This document shows, one piece after another, positions 23,027-31,812 of a DNA stretch of 56,773 nucleotides. Source of the stretch: a virus. Numbering within the stretch: position 1 is the stretch's first letter; each line of letters opens with the position of its first letter. The position numbers and the translations under genes were made by a program. The DNA lies in the IMG/VR virus record IMGVR_UViG_3300025128_000043, positions 1-56,773 of that record; one strand, given 5' to 3'. The notes under the pieces were generated by a model. That model searched no databases. It was not told the origin of the DNA and saw nothing but the letters and a program-made list of their open reading frames with translations.

Positions 23027-23187
23027 TTTTGCTTTGCCTTGCCAATATTCAATGCCAGTAAATCAATCAGCTTATACAGCTTGCCAATCCAGACATCATC
23101 TTTGGGTGTAGGTGTTGAGGCTGCAATAAGACTTGCAACCGTAACAATCAGTGTAACTACAGTTATTATTTGAAAAATTATTTCCAT
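23023..23187 (-). CDS. Holin, one membrane helix
   Basis: A 54-residue protein, starting MEIIFQIITVVTLIVTVASL. One hydrophobic helix (about residues 2-24), then TPTPKDDVWIGKLYKLIDLL and a Lys-rich end. The words IAA-STPTPKDD and GKLYKLIDLLALN are familiar, from memory, in holin-annotated proteins of marine phages. Immediate neighbour of the lysozyme. The stop overlaps the next start (ATGA). Confidence 0.75.
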   Translation of the reverse strand: MEIIFQIITVVTLIVTVASLIAASTPTPKDDVWIGKLYKLIDLLALNIGKAKQK

Positions 23188-23195
23188 ATTTCCTC

Positions 23196-23921
23196 CTAAT
23201 TGACAATCTGTCGTGCGACTGTATTTTCGTTAAAACGATCCATGTCCCATACATTCAAGTTAGCTGCAACTGTTCTTCTTTCGCCTGGCCCTTCAAAGGG
23301 ATAGACCATGTGCTGAAGCCAACTTGGAAACATATAAAGTTTTCCTACCTGCGGTTGCAGAGAAGTAGATTGAGGTGGACATAAACGCTCCACATCCATC
23401 AAAGAATTTTTTCCATATTGAAAACATAAGTACCCATCGCAAGCTCCACTGGCGTTGTAAAGGTTATAACTCGGTGTACCTGCTGTTGGTTGATCCAATA
23501 TTTGCTGCGGAACTTTTGTCCACGTTGTTACCGAAAGTCCCATTATCGTCTTGGTTCCATGATCGTGAATAGGGTTATAGTCCCTTTCAAAAGAATGAAC
23601 CGACCAAAGCTCATCGACCTCAACTTTTCTGGTTCCAGACAGCATATTTCCAGTCTGTTGACCAAAATGTTTAAGATACTCAATGCCAAGACCACAGATC
23701 AGATCAGAAAATTCCTTTAACTCAGGAACTTCGTGATTCATCGTCAACTGTTGCCCATGCTTAATCTGTCCTACCAGAGTGCCTGCATGGGAACGACGCT
23801 CCTCGCTCTCAAGCAATTCATCAAGATACTGATTTAGATTAACCACCATCTCGCCTGGCAAGTCTGTCTCCAGCATAAATGCTGCTGGTAATGTCCAGAT
23901 ATTGACGTTTATATTAGCCAT
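23196..23921 (-). CDS. 2-oxoglutarate/Fe(II) dioxygenase-like protein
   Basis: A protein of 241 residues. The iron-binding triad is visible: NPIHDHG gives His-x-Asp, and a distal His lies in LQHMVYPFEGPGERRTVAA, where Arg contacts 2-oxoglutarate. The layout is that of phage-encoded 2-oxoglutarate oxygenases of the TIGR02466 or related type. The target is unknown; host or virion protein hydroxylation or tail modification are possible. It lies between the fibre genes and the holin. Confidence 0.75.
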   Translation of the reverse strand: MANINVNIWTLPAAFMLETDLPGEMVVNLNQYLDELLESEERRSHAGTLVGQIKHGQQLTMNHEVPELKEFSDLICGLGIEYLKHFGQQTGNMLSGTRKVEVDELWSVHSFERDYNPIHDHGTKTIMGLSVTTWTKVPQQILDQPTAGTPSYNLYNASGACDGYLCFQYGKNSLMDVERLCPPQSTSLQPQVGKLYMFPSWLQHMVYPFEGPGERRTVAANLNVWDMDRFNENTVARQIVN

Positions 23922-24253
23922 TAGCTAGGAATTGTGTAGGCTGTATCAGGAACAGGCTTAACTGGTGGATTAGTGATTACACTGTCTACCTGACTAGCGA
24001 ATATCGCATCCCACTTGGCTGTGGGAAAAATTCCTTCAAGCTCGCTCTTAGTCCAAGAGCCTTTAGCTTTCTTAGAAAACACTGTAGCACCAGAAAGAGA
24101 GTCTACGTTTTCTACTATAGTCGAAAAGGTACTCGTGTAATAAGTAGCATCGCCTTCGCTATCGTTCTCATACTTCATTTCCAAGTCCCACTTTTCAACC
24201 TTGCTCGATTTAACGTACGGAACAGCCTTAGTAAGCGTTTTCGTTACTGCCAT
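23921..24253 (-). CDS. Unknown 110-aa protein following the fibre gene
   Basis: Starts MAVTKTLTKAVPYVKSSKVE. Beta-strand-rich with no catalytic motif. Stop and next start overlap (one base). Its place just downstream of the fibre gene suggests a tail accessory or fibre-assembly protein, which is inference only. Confidence 0.6.
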   Translation of the reverse strand: MAVTKTLTKAVPYVKSSKVEKWDLEMKYENDSEGDATYYTSTFSTIVENVDSLSGATVFSKKAKGSWTKSELEGIFPTAKWDAIFASQVDSVITNPPVKPVPDTAYTIPS

Positions 24254-24254
24254 C

Positions 24255-27071
24255 TTAATCTCCTTGACATTTACATTTAGGCTGCGCTTTCAATTCCTCT
24301 ATTTCCGCAGACAGTTCTTGAACCGCATTTACCAGATACCAAGTTATGTTCTCTGGATTAACACTCTTGGCTCCCGTACTTTCTTCTTTAACCACATCAG
24401 GCAAAACAGTTTCTATTTCTTGAGCAATAACTCCGACCTGAACACCTTGAGTGTCAATCGCTGCATGTTTAGGCAAATCAGTCACTTCCTCTGGCGTTCT
24501 GTACTCAAAGTTTCTGACTTGTATCTGATTGAGTTTGCTCAAACCTATTGAGTTGTCCGATATGTTTTTCTTGATTCGCTCATCAGAAGTCGTACTCCAA
24601 GCCGACTGATTGTTGCCATTGTAAGGAACCCCCTCAATAAAAGCGGTACTATCTCCTTTTGAGGTTAAATTTGTTCCAATTACGATCTGATTGGAAGCGT
24701 CTGAAGCAGAAACATCATTGTAAGCACCAATAAGCGTGTTATCACCTCCGGTTGTCAGGTTGACATCATGTGTTCCTGCCTGATACCCAATGAGGGTATT
24801 AGCACCTCCTGTCGTGACAGCATCACCTGCTAATGAACCCAAACAAACATTGTATTGTCCTGTGGTGTTGCTCAATAAAGCATAATATCCAACTGCGGTG
24901 TTATTGTCTGCCGTAGCAGCCCCTAAAGCCGCATAACCAATCGCCGTGTTTGCATCTGTTGTTGTATTTGCATCGAGGGCGGCTTGTCCTATGGCAATAT
25001 TCTTGCTGCCAGTAGTATTAGACCCTAGCGCATCCTGACCAAGCGCCACATTTCTCTCACCCTCTGTGTTCACATCCAGCGCGCCAGAACCTACAGCCGT
25101 ATTCCTAATTCCGGTCGTGTTTGCAGCCAGAGCATTGAATCCTACTGCCGTACCAAATGTTCCAGTGGTATTGGCAGTTAACGCATCGTGACCAACCGCA
25201 GTCAATCCGCTTACCGTAGTCGTAGTCTCTAAAGCCTTGATTCCTATGGCAACGTTGTTAGCCCCGGTGGTATTAGCAGCTAAAGCCCCCTTTCCCACCG
25301 CCGTGTTGTCACCGCCAGTGGTCGTTGCTTTTAAGGCATCTGATCCTATCCCCGTATTCTGAGATGATGTTGTAGCAGCACTCCCTGCGCTATCTCCCAC
25401 AAAAGTATTGTCAGAGCCAGTGGTTACAGCATCTCCAGCCTGAAAACCTACCGCAACATTATCAACTCCGGTAGTTGCGGCAGTTAATGCTTGATGTCCG
25501 ACTGCTACATTGCCAGCATCTGCACCAGCATTCAGGGTCGCAAGAGCAGAAACGCCCACCGCAACATTACTTCCGTTTCCATCCTCTGTTGATAAAGCCG
25601 CCGAACCCACCGCGACATTATTTGCCCCTGTTGTTAAAGCTCCGCCAGCACTATCTCCAATTAAAGTATTATCTGAGCCAGTGGTAACTGCGTCACCTGC
25701 TTGAAAGCCCACCGCTACATTATCAACTCCCGTGGTAGCGGCTGTTAGAGCTTGATATCCCACCGCCACGTTACCCGCATCAGCACCAGCGTTTAGGGTG
25801 GCTAATGCAGCCGATCCAACCGCTACATTTTGTCCGTTTCCGTCTTCTGTGGCTAATGCGCCTGAACCCACAACCGTATTGTCACCGCCCGTTGTTATGG
25901 CTCCACCAGCGTTATCTCCAATCAGCGTATTATCTGATCCGGTAGTCACCGCATCGCCTGCTGAATCTCCAACGGCTACGTTATCCGTTCCAGAAGTATT
26001 AGCCCCAAGAGCATCTGATCCAATTGCTATATTATTACTTGCTGTTGTCACAGCATCTAGCGCACCAGAGCCTATAGCAACATTATCGCTACCCGTTGTT
26101 ATAGCACCCCCAGCGTTATCACCAACCAAAGTGTTGTCTGAACCAGTTGTTACAGCGTCACCTGCCGCGTATCCGACTGCCGTATTGTCCGTGCCAGAAC
26201 TATTAGCCGTTAAAGCTAATGTTCCCACCGCAGTGTTGTCGGCTGCTGTAGTTGCTACTAATAAGGCTCCTGATCCAACAGCTACGTTATTACTTCCTGT
26301 TGTCAGAGCGCCACCGGAGTTATCGCCAATCAGGGTGTTGTCTGAACCTGTCGTTACAGCATCCCCGGCTGCGTCACCCACCGCCACGTTATCCGTACCG
26401 GAAGTATTAGCCGTAAGTGCCGAAGTACCAACTGCCACGTTATTGCTCGCAGTTGTCGCAACCAGCAGAGCGCCGGAACCAATGGCTACGTTCGATCCCC
26501 CCGTCGTAACGGCTCCTGCGGCGTTATCACCTACCGCAGTGTTGTCGGAACCCGAAGTCACCGCATCAAGCGCGGCCTCGCCTATGGCGACGTTATCCGT
26601 TCCCGTTGTTAGGGCCGTACCTAAGTTGCCAGAACCCAAGCCGACATTACCTGTACCGCCTGTTAAATCGAGTACATCAGTAACGGCGGCTCCTGCGCCT
26701 GCTCCATCAGTAACAACCATCTTAATTCCACCATTAGGAATTACGACATTAGCGCCTGTGCCTTGTGAAATAGTGACCTGATACCCAGCACTGTTTTGAA
26801 TAATCCAAGTTTTGCTGACCGTATTAGGAGCAAGAGTCACTGTGTTAGTCGCAGTAGTAGAGCCTGTCAGCGTCAAAGCGTAAGCCCTTGCAGCGTCACT
26901 TGATCCATCTGCCATAGTAATGGTATGACTTGTGCCAGTGATTGCTTCAGAACCGCTGCCCCATGCTTCAGCAATTAACTCAAGATTCGTGTTCGTGCTT
27001 GTGCCCCATGTCCCTGATTCGTCGCCAGTAGCGATTTCTTTCAGCCTGAGATCATTTACATAAGTTGCCAT
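24255..27071 (-). CDS. Tail fibre with YadA-head-like repeats and S74 chaperone
   Basis: A protein of 938 residues. After a short N-terminal domain (MATYVNDLRLKEIATGDESG) and a GTSHTITMADGSSDAARAY region, the bulk (about 140-780) is tandem repeats of form (D/S)NVAVGxxAL and TTGxDNTLIGDNAGGAL, the layout of YadA/Hia head repeats that build trimeric beta-helices. The C-terminus holds the Peptidase S74 chaperone: WSTTSDERIKKNISDNS starts the self-cleaving domain, ending in a coiled coil. The repeats suggest a long trimeric fibre with receptor binding near the end. The DNA repeats in this gene also create long but false antisense ORFs. Confidence 0.85.
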   Translation of the reverse strand: MATYVNDLRLKEIATGDESGTWGTSTNTNLELIAEAWGSGSEAITGTSHTITMADGSSDAARAYALTLTGSTTATNTVTLAPNTVSKTWIIQNSAGYQVTISQGTGANVVIPNGGIKMVVTDGAGAGAAVTDVLDLTGGTGNVGLGSGNLGTALTTGTDNVAIGEAALDAVTSGSDNTAVGDNAAGAVTTGGSNVAIGSGALLVATTASNNVAVGTSALTANTSGTDNVAVGDAAGDAVTTGSDNTLIGDNSGGALTTGSNNVAVGSGALLVATTAADNTAVGTLALTANSSGTDNTAVGYAAGDAVTTGSDNTLVGDNAGGAITTGSDNVAIGSGALDAVTTASNNIAIGSDALGANTSGTDNVAVGDSAGDAVTTGSDNTLIGDNAGGAITTGGDNTVVGSGALATEDGNGQNVAVGSAALATLNAGADAGNVAVGYQALTAATTGVDNVAVGFQAGDAVTTGSDNTLIGDSAGGALTTGANNVAVGSAALSTEDGNGSNVAVGVSALATLNAGADAGNVAVGHQALTAATTGVDNVAVGFQAGDAVTTGSDNTFVGDSAGSAATTSSQNTGIGSDALKATTTGGDNTAVGKGALAANTTGANNVAIGIKALETTTTVSGLTAVGHDALTANTTGTFGTAVGFNALAANTTGIRNTAVGSGALDVNTEGERNVALGQDALGSNTTGSKNIAIGQAALDANTTTDANTAIGYAALGAATADNNTAVGYYALLSNTTGQYNVCLGSLAGDAVTTGGANTLIGYQAGTHDVNLTTGGDNTLIGAYNDVSASDASNQIVIGTNLTSKGDSTAFIEGVPYNGNNQSAWSTTSDERIKKNISDNSIGLSKLNQIQVRNFEYRTPEEVTDLPKHAAIDTQGVQVGVIAQEIETVLPDVVKEESTGAKSVNPENITWYLVNAVQELSAEIEELKAQPKCKCQGD

Positions 27072-27842
27072 TTAAGCTACCTCTTTCCATTCAGGAGTCT
27101 GGTCAGTATCCACCGAACTCCAGTTAGCTGTTTGTGAATTTGATACGGAAGACCAAGAACCGTCCTGAGTTGTTGATACACCAGACCACTCAGGTGTCTG
27201 AGTAGTGCTGATACCGCTCCAGCTTGCTGTCTGATCTGTGTCAACAAGCCCCCATATATTGATACCGGACGTTGTTGCTTCAACGCTGTTTCCGCTTGGC
27301 GTAACCACCGCATCGGAACCAGTGCTGACACTGCCAACGAGTGCCTGAGACTGAGGAGCCGTAACATCAACAACATTAGCGGTTTCAGTGCTAACACTAC
27401 CAACAGATGCAGTAGCACCCGAACCAGTAACGCTGACACCAGCAGCGGCAGAAATACTAACGCTGCCAACATTAGCCGTAGCGGAATTTCCTGATACCGA
27501 AACTCCCGCAGAGGCCGAAGGGGTAACGCTCCCAACGGAGGCTGTAGACGCTGGCGCAGTGACTGATACGTTGGCAATGCCTGTAGCCGTAACAGAGCCA
27601 ACTGAAGCCGTTGCCGAATTGCCGCTTGCGCTGACCGAAGCCGCCGCTGTAACCGTGACAGAGGACGTTGATACAGTGGCTTCATTCCCTGAAGCTGATA
27701 CGCCTGCTTCTGCACTGACTGAAACGGAACCGACTGAGGCTGTTGTGCCTGGCACTGCCTCTTCTGCATCACCCCATGTGCTTTCGCCCCATGCAATGTT
27801 GCTGGAGTTCCATCCCTGCCATGCGACTTTTGCATCTGCCAT
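27072..27842 (-). CDS. Ala/Ser/Val repeat protein with Trp-containing C-terminal repeats
   Basis: A protein of 256 residues. The N-terminal part (GWNSSNIAWGESTWGD) is Trp-rich; the middle carries repeats of form TASVGSVxxxAxAxVSVSG; the C-terminal 60 residues hold four or five repeats of W-S-x-V/I-S/D-T-x-Q (WSGISTTQTPEWSGVSTTQ). It is of low complexity and probably forms stacked beta structure. It follows the fibre gene and a smaller structural gene, so a fibre or tail-sheath accessory is likely. Not recognised as a named family. Confidence 0.6.
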   Translation of the reverse strand: MADAKVAWQGWNSSNIAWGESTWGDAEEAVPGTTASVGSVSVSAEAGVSASGNEATVSTSSVTVTAAASVSASGNSATASVGSVTATGIANVSVTAPASTASVGSVTPSASAGVSVSGNSATANVGSVSISAAAGVSVTGSGATASVGSVSTETANVVDVTAPQSQALVGSVSTGSDAVVTPSGNSVEATTSGINIWGLVDTDQTASWSGISTTQTPEWSGVSTTQDGSWSSVSNSQTANWSSVDTDQTPEWKEVA

Positions 27843-27854
27843 TCCATTAACCTG

Positions 27855-28328
27855 TTAGGCAATCCTTATAATTGCGTTTGAAGCGTCTGCTGCTGGGAAT
27901 GCAATCGTAAAATCACCAGCCGTACTTGTTTTATCGCCACCAAATGCCAGAACAACCACCGCTCTGTTCGCTGAACCTGCCGTGGTGCTTGAGTTGTAAA
28001 TCAATGCCCCGTTTGCGGTTATCGTGGCTGAACTCCATGTGCTGTCTGCAAAATCTGTCAGTGCTGTCGTTCCAGAGGTTGAAGGATCAACATTCGTTAA
28101 TGTATTTCCTCCCGCAGTGTAGTTCGTGCCGGACACCTCATTTGTGGTCGTATAGGCCGTAGTTGAGGCAGACATCGTGCTACTACTCGTGTACAGAGCA
28201 ATCTTAAAGGTATTACCTGTCCCTGTAGTCGTGGTTGTGCCGCCACCCGATCCGTTATGAAAATTATGAATACCCTGAAGTAATTCACTCTTGAAAGACG
28301 TTGCTACCGCTTGGGTATGGGCCATCAT
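27855..28328 (-). CDS. Beta-sandwich virion structural protein, 157 aa
   Basis: Starts MMAHTQAVATSFKSELLQGI; the second Met is an equally good start. Gly/Thr-rich turn (GSGGGTTTTTGTGN), then KIALYTSSS, and a C-terminal core (TSTAGDFTIAFPAADASNAI). This is a common phage structural protein type; the exact role (fibre tip or capsid decoration) is unknown. Its start overlaps the stop of the preceding gene. Confidence 0.65.
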   Translation of the reverse strand: MMAHTQAVATSFKSELLQGIHNFHNGSGGGTTTTTGTGNTFKIALYTSSSTMSASTTAYTTTNEVSGTNYTAGGNTLTNVDPSTSGTTALTDFADSTWSSATITANGALIYNSSTTAGSANRAVVVLAFGGDKTSTAGDFTIAFPAADASNAIIRIA

Positions 28329-28615
28329 AGCCTCCTTAAAATATCCGCCATGTCTTTATGGCCTTGTTGTGTCAAAAGATTGGCAAGCGTTGTTCTGTCG
28401 CTTTGTATTGCGTCATTACAAGCCTTGACAATCACATGGAAAAGTCTTCGCTTAAACGCCTCTGCCTGCTCTCTTACCTCTGGGTTTGCACCCTCGGCAA
28501 TAGAAACCACCTTGGGAATTGCCCTTTCAGCAATTTCTTCTGGGGTAAAACCTCTGTTTTTAGTGGTATGCACCACGCAGGTTCCTGGCTCTACTTGTGC
28601 GCTTATATTTAGCAT
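28325..28615 (-). CDS. Unknown 96-aa protein
   Basis: Starts MLNISAQVEPGTCVVHTTKN, followed by a helical domain (EEIAERAIPKVVSIAEG; EQAEAFKRRLFHVIVKA) and a LTQQGHKDMADILRRL end. No catalytic motif. Overlaps both neighbours. Frequent in marine phage late operons by my impression but unassigned. Confidence 0.65.
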   Translation of the reverse strand: MLNISAQVEPGTCVVHTTKNRGFTPEEIAERAIPKVVSIAEGANPEVREQAEAFKRRLFHVIVKACNDAIQSDRTTLANLLTQQGHKDMADILRRL

Positions 28616-29256
28616 CAGACTCTTTCTTTCCTTACAGCACCGCTACGATAACTGTCCGTTGTACTATAACCTTCGCCCAATGACTTCAACTGCATCAGAG
28701 CATCTTCATATTGCTTCTGGTACGCAGCGAACACATCAGGCTCTCCTTTCATAAAAGTATATCCTTCCACAAGACAGCCATAGAGCAAAGCGGTTTCTGC
28801 GTTATTACCCAGCCAGCTTGTACCGTCTGCTGACGTAGTAATAGACGTAGGTTTATAAAAATAATGCAGTTCTACCGTATAATTGCTGTTAGGTGTCGGC
28901 CCTAAGATAAATGAGGCATCATCAAACATGGCGTAATATTTCGGTGTAGCCGTTGTTGTAGAGACCGGATAAGCCTCTCGGATGAAATTAACGTCCTTGA
29001 AAATAAGAAACTCATAGCCGCTGTTGTCAAGCGCCAGAGAATATGGAGACATAAAGTCCGTAGGCGTTGAAAGATAGGCATTATCGCTAGTCATTGTTCC
29101 CGTGGTGTTCTTTCTAAAATCAGGCAACTGCACCGACTTTAGTATTCTGTTTTCTGCCTGAACGATCATATTGGCAAGATTATTTTCAAAAGTCGTTTCA
29201 GAGTTTTGCAAGTAATCCTTAATCGCGTTTTGAAGCGTTGTATATGTCCAAGCCAT
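28615..29256 (-). CDS. Head-tail adaptor-like protein
   Basis: A protein of 213 residues. The helical start (LQNAIKDYLQNSETTFENN) followed by MIVQAENRILKSVQLPDFRK resembles the adaptor type found below phage portals. The middle has short beta strands (YLSTPTDFMSPYSLAL) and the C-terminus is helical. Position between the P22 gp4-like gene and the fibre genes supports a neck role. Family inferred from resemblance. Confidence 0.65.
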   Translation of the reverse strand: MAWTYTTLQNAIKDYLQNSETTFENNLANMIVQAENRILKSVQLPDFRKNTTGTMTSDNAYLSTPTDFMSPYSLALDNSGYEFLIFKDVNFIREAYPVSTTTATPKYYAMFDDASFILGPTPNSNYTVELHYFYKPTSITTSADGTSWLGNNAETALLYGCLVEGYTFMKGEPDVFAAYQKQYEDALMQLKSLGEGYSTTDSYRSGAVRKERV

Positions 29257-29600
29257 TATCCTGTACTCACTGTCACTTTTCCGACCTCAGCCGTAATATC
29301 CAAACCTACCGTTCTGCTGCCCAAGGCGCTGTTACCGCCGCCCACAGGGTCAAAGGCAAAAAGTCTTCTGCTTTCTGCTAGTCCCTGATCGGGCCTTGGG
29401 TCTCTCAATGCCTGTGGATCTGCTGTTTTAAGACGACCCAACTGCAACTGAGGCTGATCTTCATCAACCACATCACGACCCACCAGCAAACCATTGGGCC
29501 TGCCATTTTCTATCTGTGGAACTAAATCCTTCAACGGATACCTGAATCCCGTCCTGTCACAGAACCCGAAAGCCTTTTTACCTGTAGCGTAACTACTCAT
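29256..29600 (-). CDS. Conserved virion-region protein, 114 aa
   Basis: Starts MSSYATGKKAFGFCDRTGFR, then YPLKDLVPQIENGRPNGLLV and RDVVDEDQPQLQLG. These short motifs are familiar in phage structural regions. It has no membrane segment. Overlaps the P22 gp4-like gene by four bases and the adaptor gene by one. Probably a small neck or tail component. Confidence 0.65.
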   Translation of the reverse strand: MSSYATGKKAFGFCDRTGFRYPLKDLVPQIENGRPNGLLVGRDVVDEDQPQLQLGRLKTADPQALRDPRPDQGLAESRRLFAFDPVGGGNSALGSRTVGLDITAEVGKVTVSTG

Positions 29601-30292
29601 ACTCGGCTATACCCCCCAGGAACCATAAAAAACGATGACTTATCTCTGTCGGCATCTGCCGCCAAATCCCACTGCTCATCGTAAATTTGCTTTAATAATG
29701 GCGCTCTGTCAGATGCTTCAGGTCTTTTAACGCTAATGTAATAAGCCAATCCTGCTGCCATGCAAGGCAAAAACCTTGCAGGAATATCAACATTATTGGA
29801 AGCGGGACTCCCTGTATCCTCTACACGCTGAATGTAGTAATAATTAACCTTATAGGTCTGTGCATCATCAGGCACAGGCCATACATTCAAAGCAATAGCA
29901 TCTGGGTCTTTTTCAATCCAATATTGAATCGGACGACCCTGAGTCAGCTTATTGGTCAGATGTGAATACTGACTAATTGAAATGCGGCTCATGGTCAGAT
30001 CACTCTGCTTATCAGCATCGCCATCATCAGTCCTTAACGAAGCCTCAATCACATCTAACTGATCGCCTGCTAAAGCATATCGACCAGTACCTGCTGTAAG
30101 CGTCTGAGAGCCTTCCTGAACCGTCCAGAGGTTTAACCCCTTGTTCTGCCATTCCAGAAACATTAAGTCCAAGCTACGCCTTGCTGTGCGATAGTCGTAA
30201 CCACTACGCAATTCAAGACCAGCCCGCTCATAGGCTTCTTCAAGAATATCGCTCAAGTCCAGATTAAAGGCATAAGTTCCGCTGGTAGCCAT
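29597..30292 (-). CDS. P22 gp4-like tail accessory factor
   Basis: A protein of 231 residues. Residues about 11-60 (SDILEEAYERAGLELRSGYD; MFLEWQNKGLNLWTVQE) match the gp4 type of P22-like phages, which binds under the portal and links it to the tail. The PCMAAGLAYYISVKRPE segment and following YDEQWDLA also fit. The gene is two genes below the small structural genes and above the adaptor gene, as expected. Confident from motif but not from an alignment. Confidence 0.8.
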   Translation of the reverse strand: MATSGTYAFNLDLSDILEEAYERAGLELRSGYDYRTARRSLDLMFLEWQNKGLNLWTVQEGSQTLTAGTGRYALAGDQLDVIEASLRTDDGDADKQSDLTMSRISISQYSHLTNKLTQGRPIQYWIEKDPDAIALNVWPVPDDAQTYKVNYYYIQRVEDTGSPASNNVDIPARFLPCMAAGLAYYISVKRPEASDRAPLLKQIYDEQWDLAADADRDKSSFFMVPGGYSRV

Positions 30293-30442
30293 TTACACGC
30301 ATCTCCCTGATTCACGCATTAAGCGCGTTATCATTCTTGGATTTCTTTTTACCCCTTTGGGAAGCGTTAAAATAGTTCTGTTACCTTTAGTAACAGGCCC
30401 ATTTTTTACCTGCTTTCCCATTTGCGCCCGACTAATTGCCAT
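30293..30442 (-). CDS. Small basic protein, 49 aa
   Basis: ATG 30442 follows the stop of the Lys-rich gene in the overlap TGATG, so the two are coupled; TAA and the gp4-like ATG are adjacent. The product starts MAISRAQMGKQVKNGPVTKG and is basic. It is missed if only longer frames are considered. Function unknown. Confidence 0.6.
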   Translation of the reverse strand: MAISRAQMGKQVKNGPVTKGNRTILTLPKGVKRNPRMITRLMRESGRCV

Positions 30443-30756
30443 CAGCGTTTCTTCTTAGCCGTTTTCTTTTTGGCAGTTGCTTTCTTTTTAGGAGCCGCTT
30501 TTTTCTTTGTGGCTACTTTTTTCGGCGCTGCCTTTGGCTCTGGCTCTTTCTTTTCTGGCTCCGGCGCTTTTTTCGGCACGACCTTAACTGGTCGTAACTC
30601 TGCAAGTCTTGCCTTAGCTTCCTTTTGGCTCATTGCATCAAATACAACTACGTCATATTCACCATCAGCATTTTTACTGCCAATCTGGTAAACCGGATCA
30701 CCCATAGTGTCAGGGTGCATGGAAGTACCATTTTGAAAGATTTCTAGCTTTGCCAT
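30442..30756 (-). CDS. Protein with histone H1-like Lys/Ala tail, 104 aa
   Basis: The N-terminal half (MAKLEIFQNGTSMHPDTMGD; YQIGSKNADGEYDVVVFDAM) is globular. The C-terminal half is Ala, Pro and Lys (KKVATKKKAAPKKKATAKKK), similar in composition to histone H1 tails and bacterial HU-tail proteins. It may bind DNA during packaging; this is inference. Confidence 0.65.
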   Translation of the reverse strand: MAKLEIFQNGTSMHPDTMGDPVYQIGSKNADGEYDVVVFDAMSQKEAKARLAELRPVKVVPKKAPEPEKKEPEPKAAPKKVATKKKAAPKKKATAKKKTAKKKR

Positions 30757-30765
30757 GATTCTCTC

Positions 30766-31173
30766 CTACGCATAATTTTTAATCATTTTCAGAGTAACGG
30801 TATAAGCATCACCACTGGAATGTCCTACCGTGGTAAATTGTATATCACCCGTTTTCCCTGAACCTGAATTATTCTTTAAGCTGCCAAAATTGCTGTAGTC
30901 CAAGGTATCTGCGTAATCCGCAGGCAAATGAAGACATAGCACATCCGTTGTCGCATCCCACAAAAGTTTTACACTCATGCCAAATGTCGAGAACGTCACC
31001 GATTCTATGGAAACCCCATCACAAGCAGCCCCTGTCATTGGATCAGCTTCAAGGGCAGAAACATCCACCTTTGTCACCGCAGACTCGCCAGTGCCATCAC
31101 TGACATTGGTAAAGCTCATTACGACATGTCGCGCTCCATCCTGAATGGTTTGACTTGTTACCGTATCAGCCAT
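30766..31173 (-). CDS. Virion structural protein, 135 aa
   Basis: Starts MADTVTSQTIQDGARHVVMS. Beta-rich with an FTTVGHSSGDAYTVTLKM end, the style of capsid or tail decoration proteins of phage. No signal peptide. It lies 56 bases downstream of the next structural gene, with a strong hairpin between them. Confidence 0.6.
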   Translation of the reverse strand: MADTVTSQTIQDGARHVVMSFTNVSDGTGESAVTKVDVSALEADPMTGAACDGVSIESVTFSTFGMSVKLLWDATTDVLCLHLPADYADTLDYSNFGSLKNNSGSGKTGDIQFTTVGHSSGDAYTVTLKMIKNYA

Positions 31174-31195
31174 TTTCTATCTCCTTAAATAGTCA

Positions 31196-31215
31196 GATGG
31201 AGCCGAAGCTCCATC
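31196..31215 (-). promoter_or_regulatory. Strong hairpin with UUCG tetraloop between structural genes
   Basis: GATGGAGC-TTCG-GCTCCATC: an eight-base stem closed by a cUUCGg tetraloop, about 25 bases upstream of the 31173 start. No T-run follows on the minus strand, so it is more likely an mRNA-processing, stability or partial-termination element than a complete terminator. Confidence 0.7.
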
Positions 31216-31229
31216 CAACTAACAATTAA

Positions 31230-31787
31230 CTACTCAAACGGTGTAGCCAATGTGCCGTCACCATGCAAGAAAGCCTCGCAATGCCAAACCGCCGCACTGG
31301 TTGCCACTAAGCGAATCACGCCACCCACAAGCCAGCCCTGTGCTGCTGAACCCAAATCAATGGTGTCATCATCACTGGCATCAGGAATGAAGGTGTTGTT
31401 ATCGGTAGCCGTTGCCGGATCAAAGATCGTAGCAAAACCAGAGAACAAGTCACTGGCATTGTCCGTATTGATCTTCCCTGCGCCTGAGAAGGTTGTTCCA
31501 ACGATAAACGTGTAGTTCAGACCAGCCGCTGCCGTAGGTAACGTAACCACGATACCTGCGGCTCGGTTTAGAGTGTAAACCGTACCCGAATCGGTGGACT
31601 CAACGCTGTGAGTAGCAGACGTAATGCTGCTGACGTTGGCATAAGAGGAAACATAGCCCGTTGTGGTGATATTACCGCTGCTGTCAATATCCAGATTGGT
31701 GGTAATAGCGCCTGTTCCAGCCGTCTTGCTGATTTGTTCAAATCCGCCTTCAGACCGAACTGGGCCGTTAAAAGTTGTATTAGCCAT
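31230..31787 (-). CDS. Virion structural protein after the capsid gene, 185 aa
   Basis: Starts MANTTFNGPVRSEGGFEQIS. The TGYVSSYANVSSITSATHSV segment and RLVATSAAVWHCEAFLHGD end are typical of capsid-associated or tail-associated beta proteins. It follows the capsid gene after the terminator/hairpin block. Function unassigned. Confidence 0.65.
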   Translation of the reverse strand: MANTTFNGPVRSEGGFEQISKTAGTGAITTNLDIDSSGNITTTGYVSSYANVSSITSATHSVESTDSGTVYTLNRAAGIVVTLPTAAAGLNYTFIVGTTFSGAGKINTDNASDLFSGFATIFDPATATDNNTFIPDASDDDTIDLGSAAQGWLVGGVIRLVATSAAVWHCEAFLHGDGTLATPFE

Positions 31788-31812
31788 TTCTTTCTCCTGT
31801 CGTGGCTAGTGT

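Noticed and set aside
25798-26781. Long plus-strand open frame (327 codons) across the fibre gene
   Set aside because: It is antisense to the fibre repeats; its Pro/Ala/Val repeats are the mirror of the fibre repeats, so it is an artefact of repetitive codon use.
24255-27071. Repeats resembling a CRISPR array
   Set aside because: The repeats are in frame, of variable length and encode the fibre; there are no unique spacers of fixed length.
27077-27862. Alternative 261-codon minus frame in the Ala/Ser/Val repeat gene
   Set aside because: It is Leu/Arg/Gln-rich shadow reading of the repeat gene; the SVGSV frame has a clear start after the next gene and consistent repeats.
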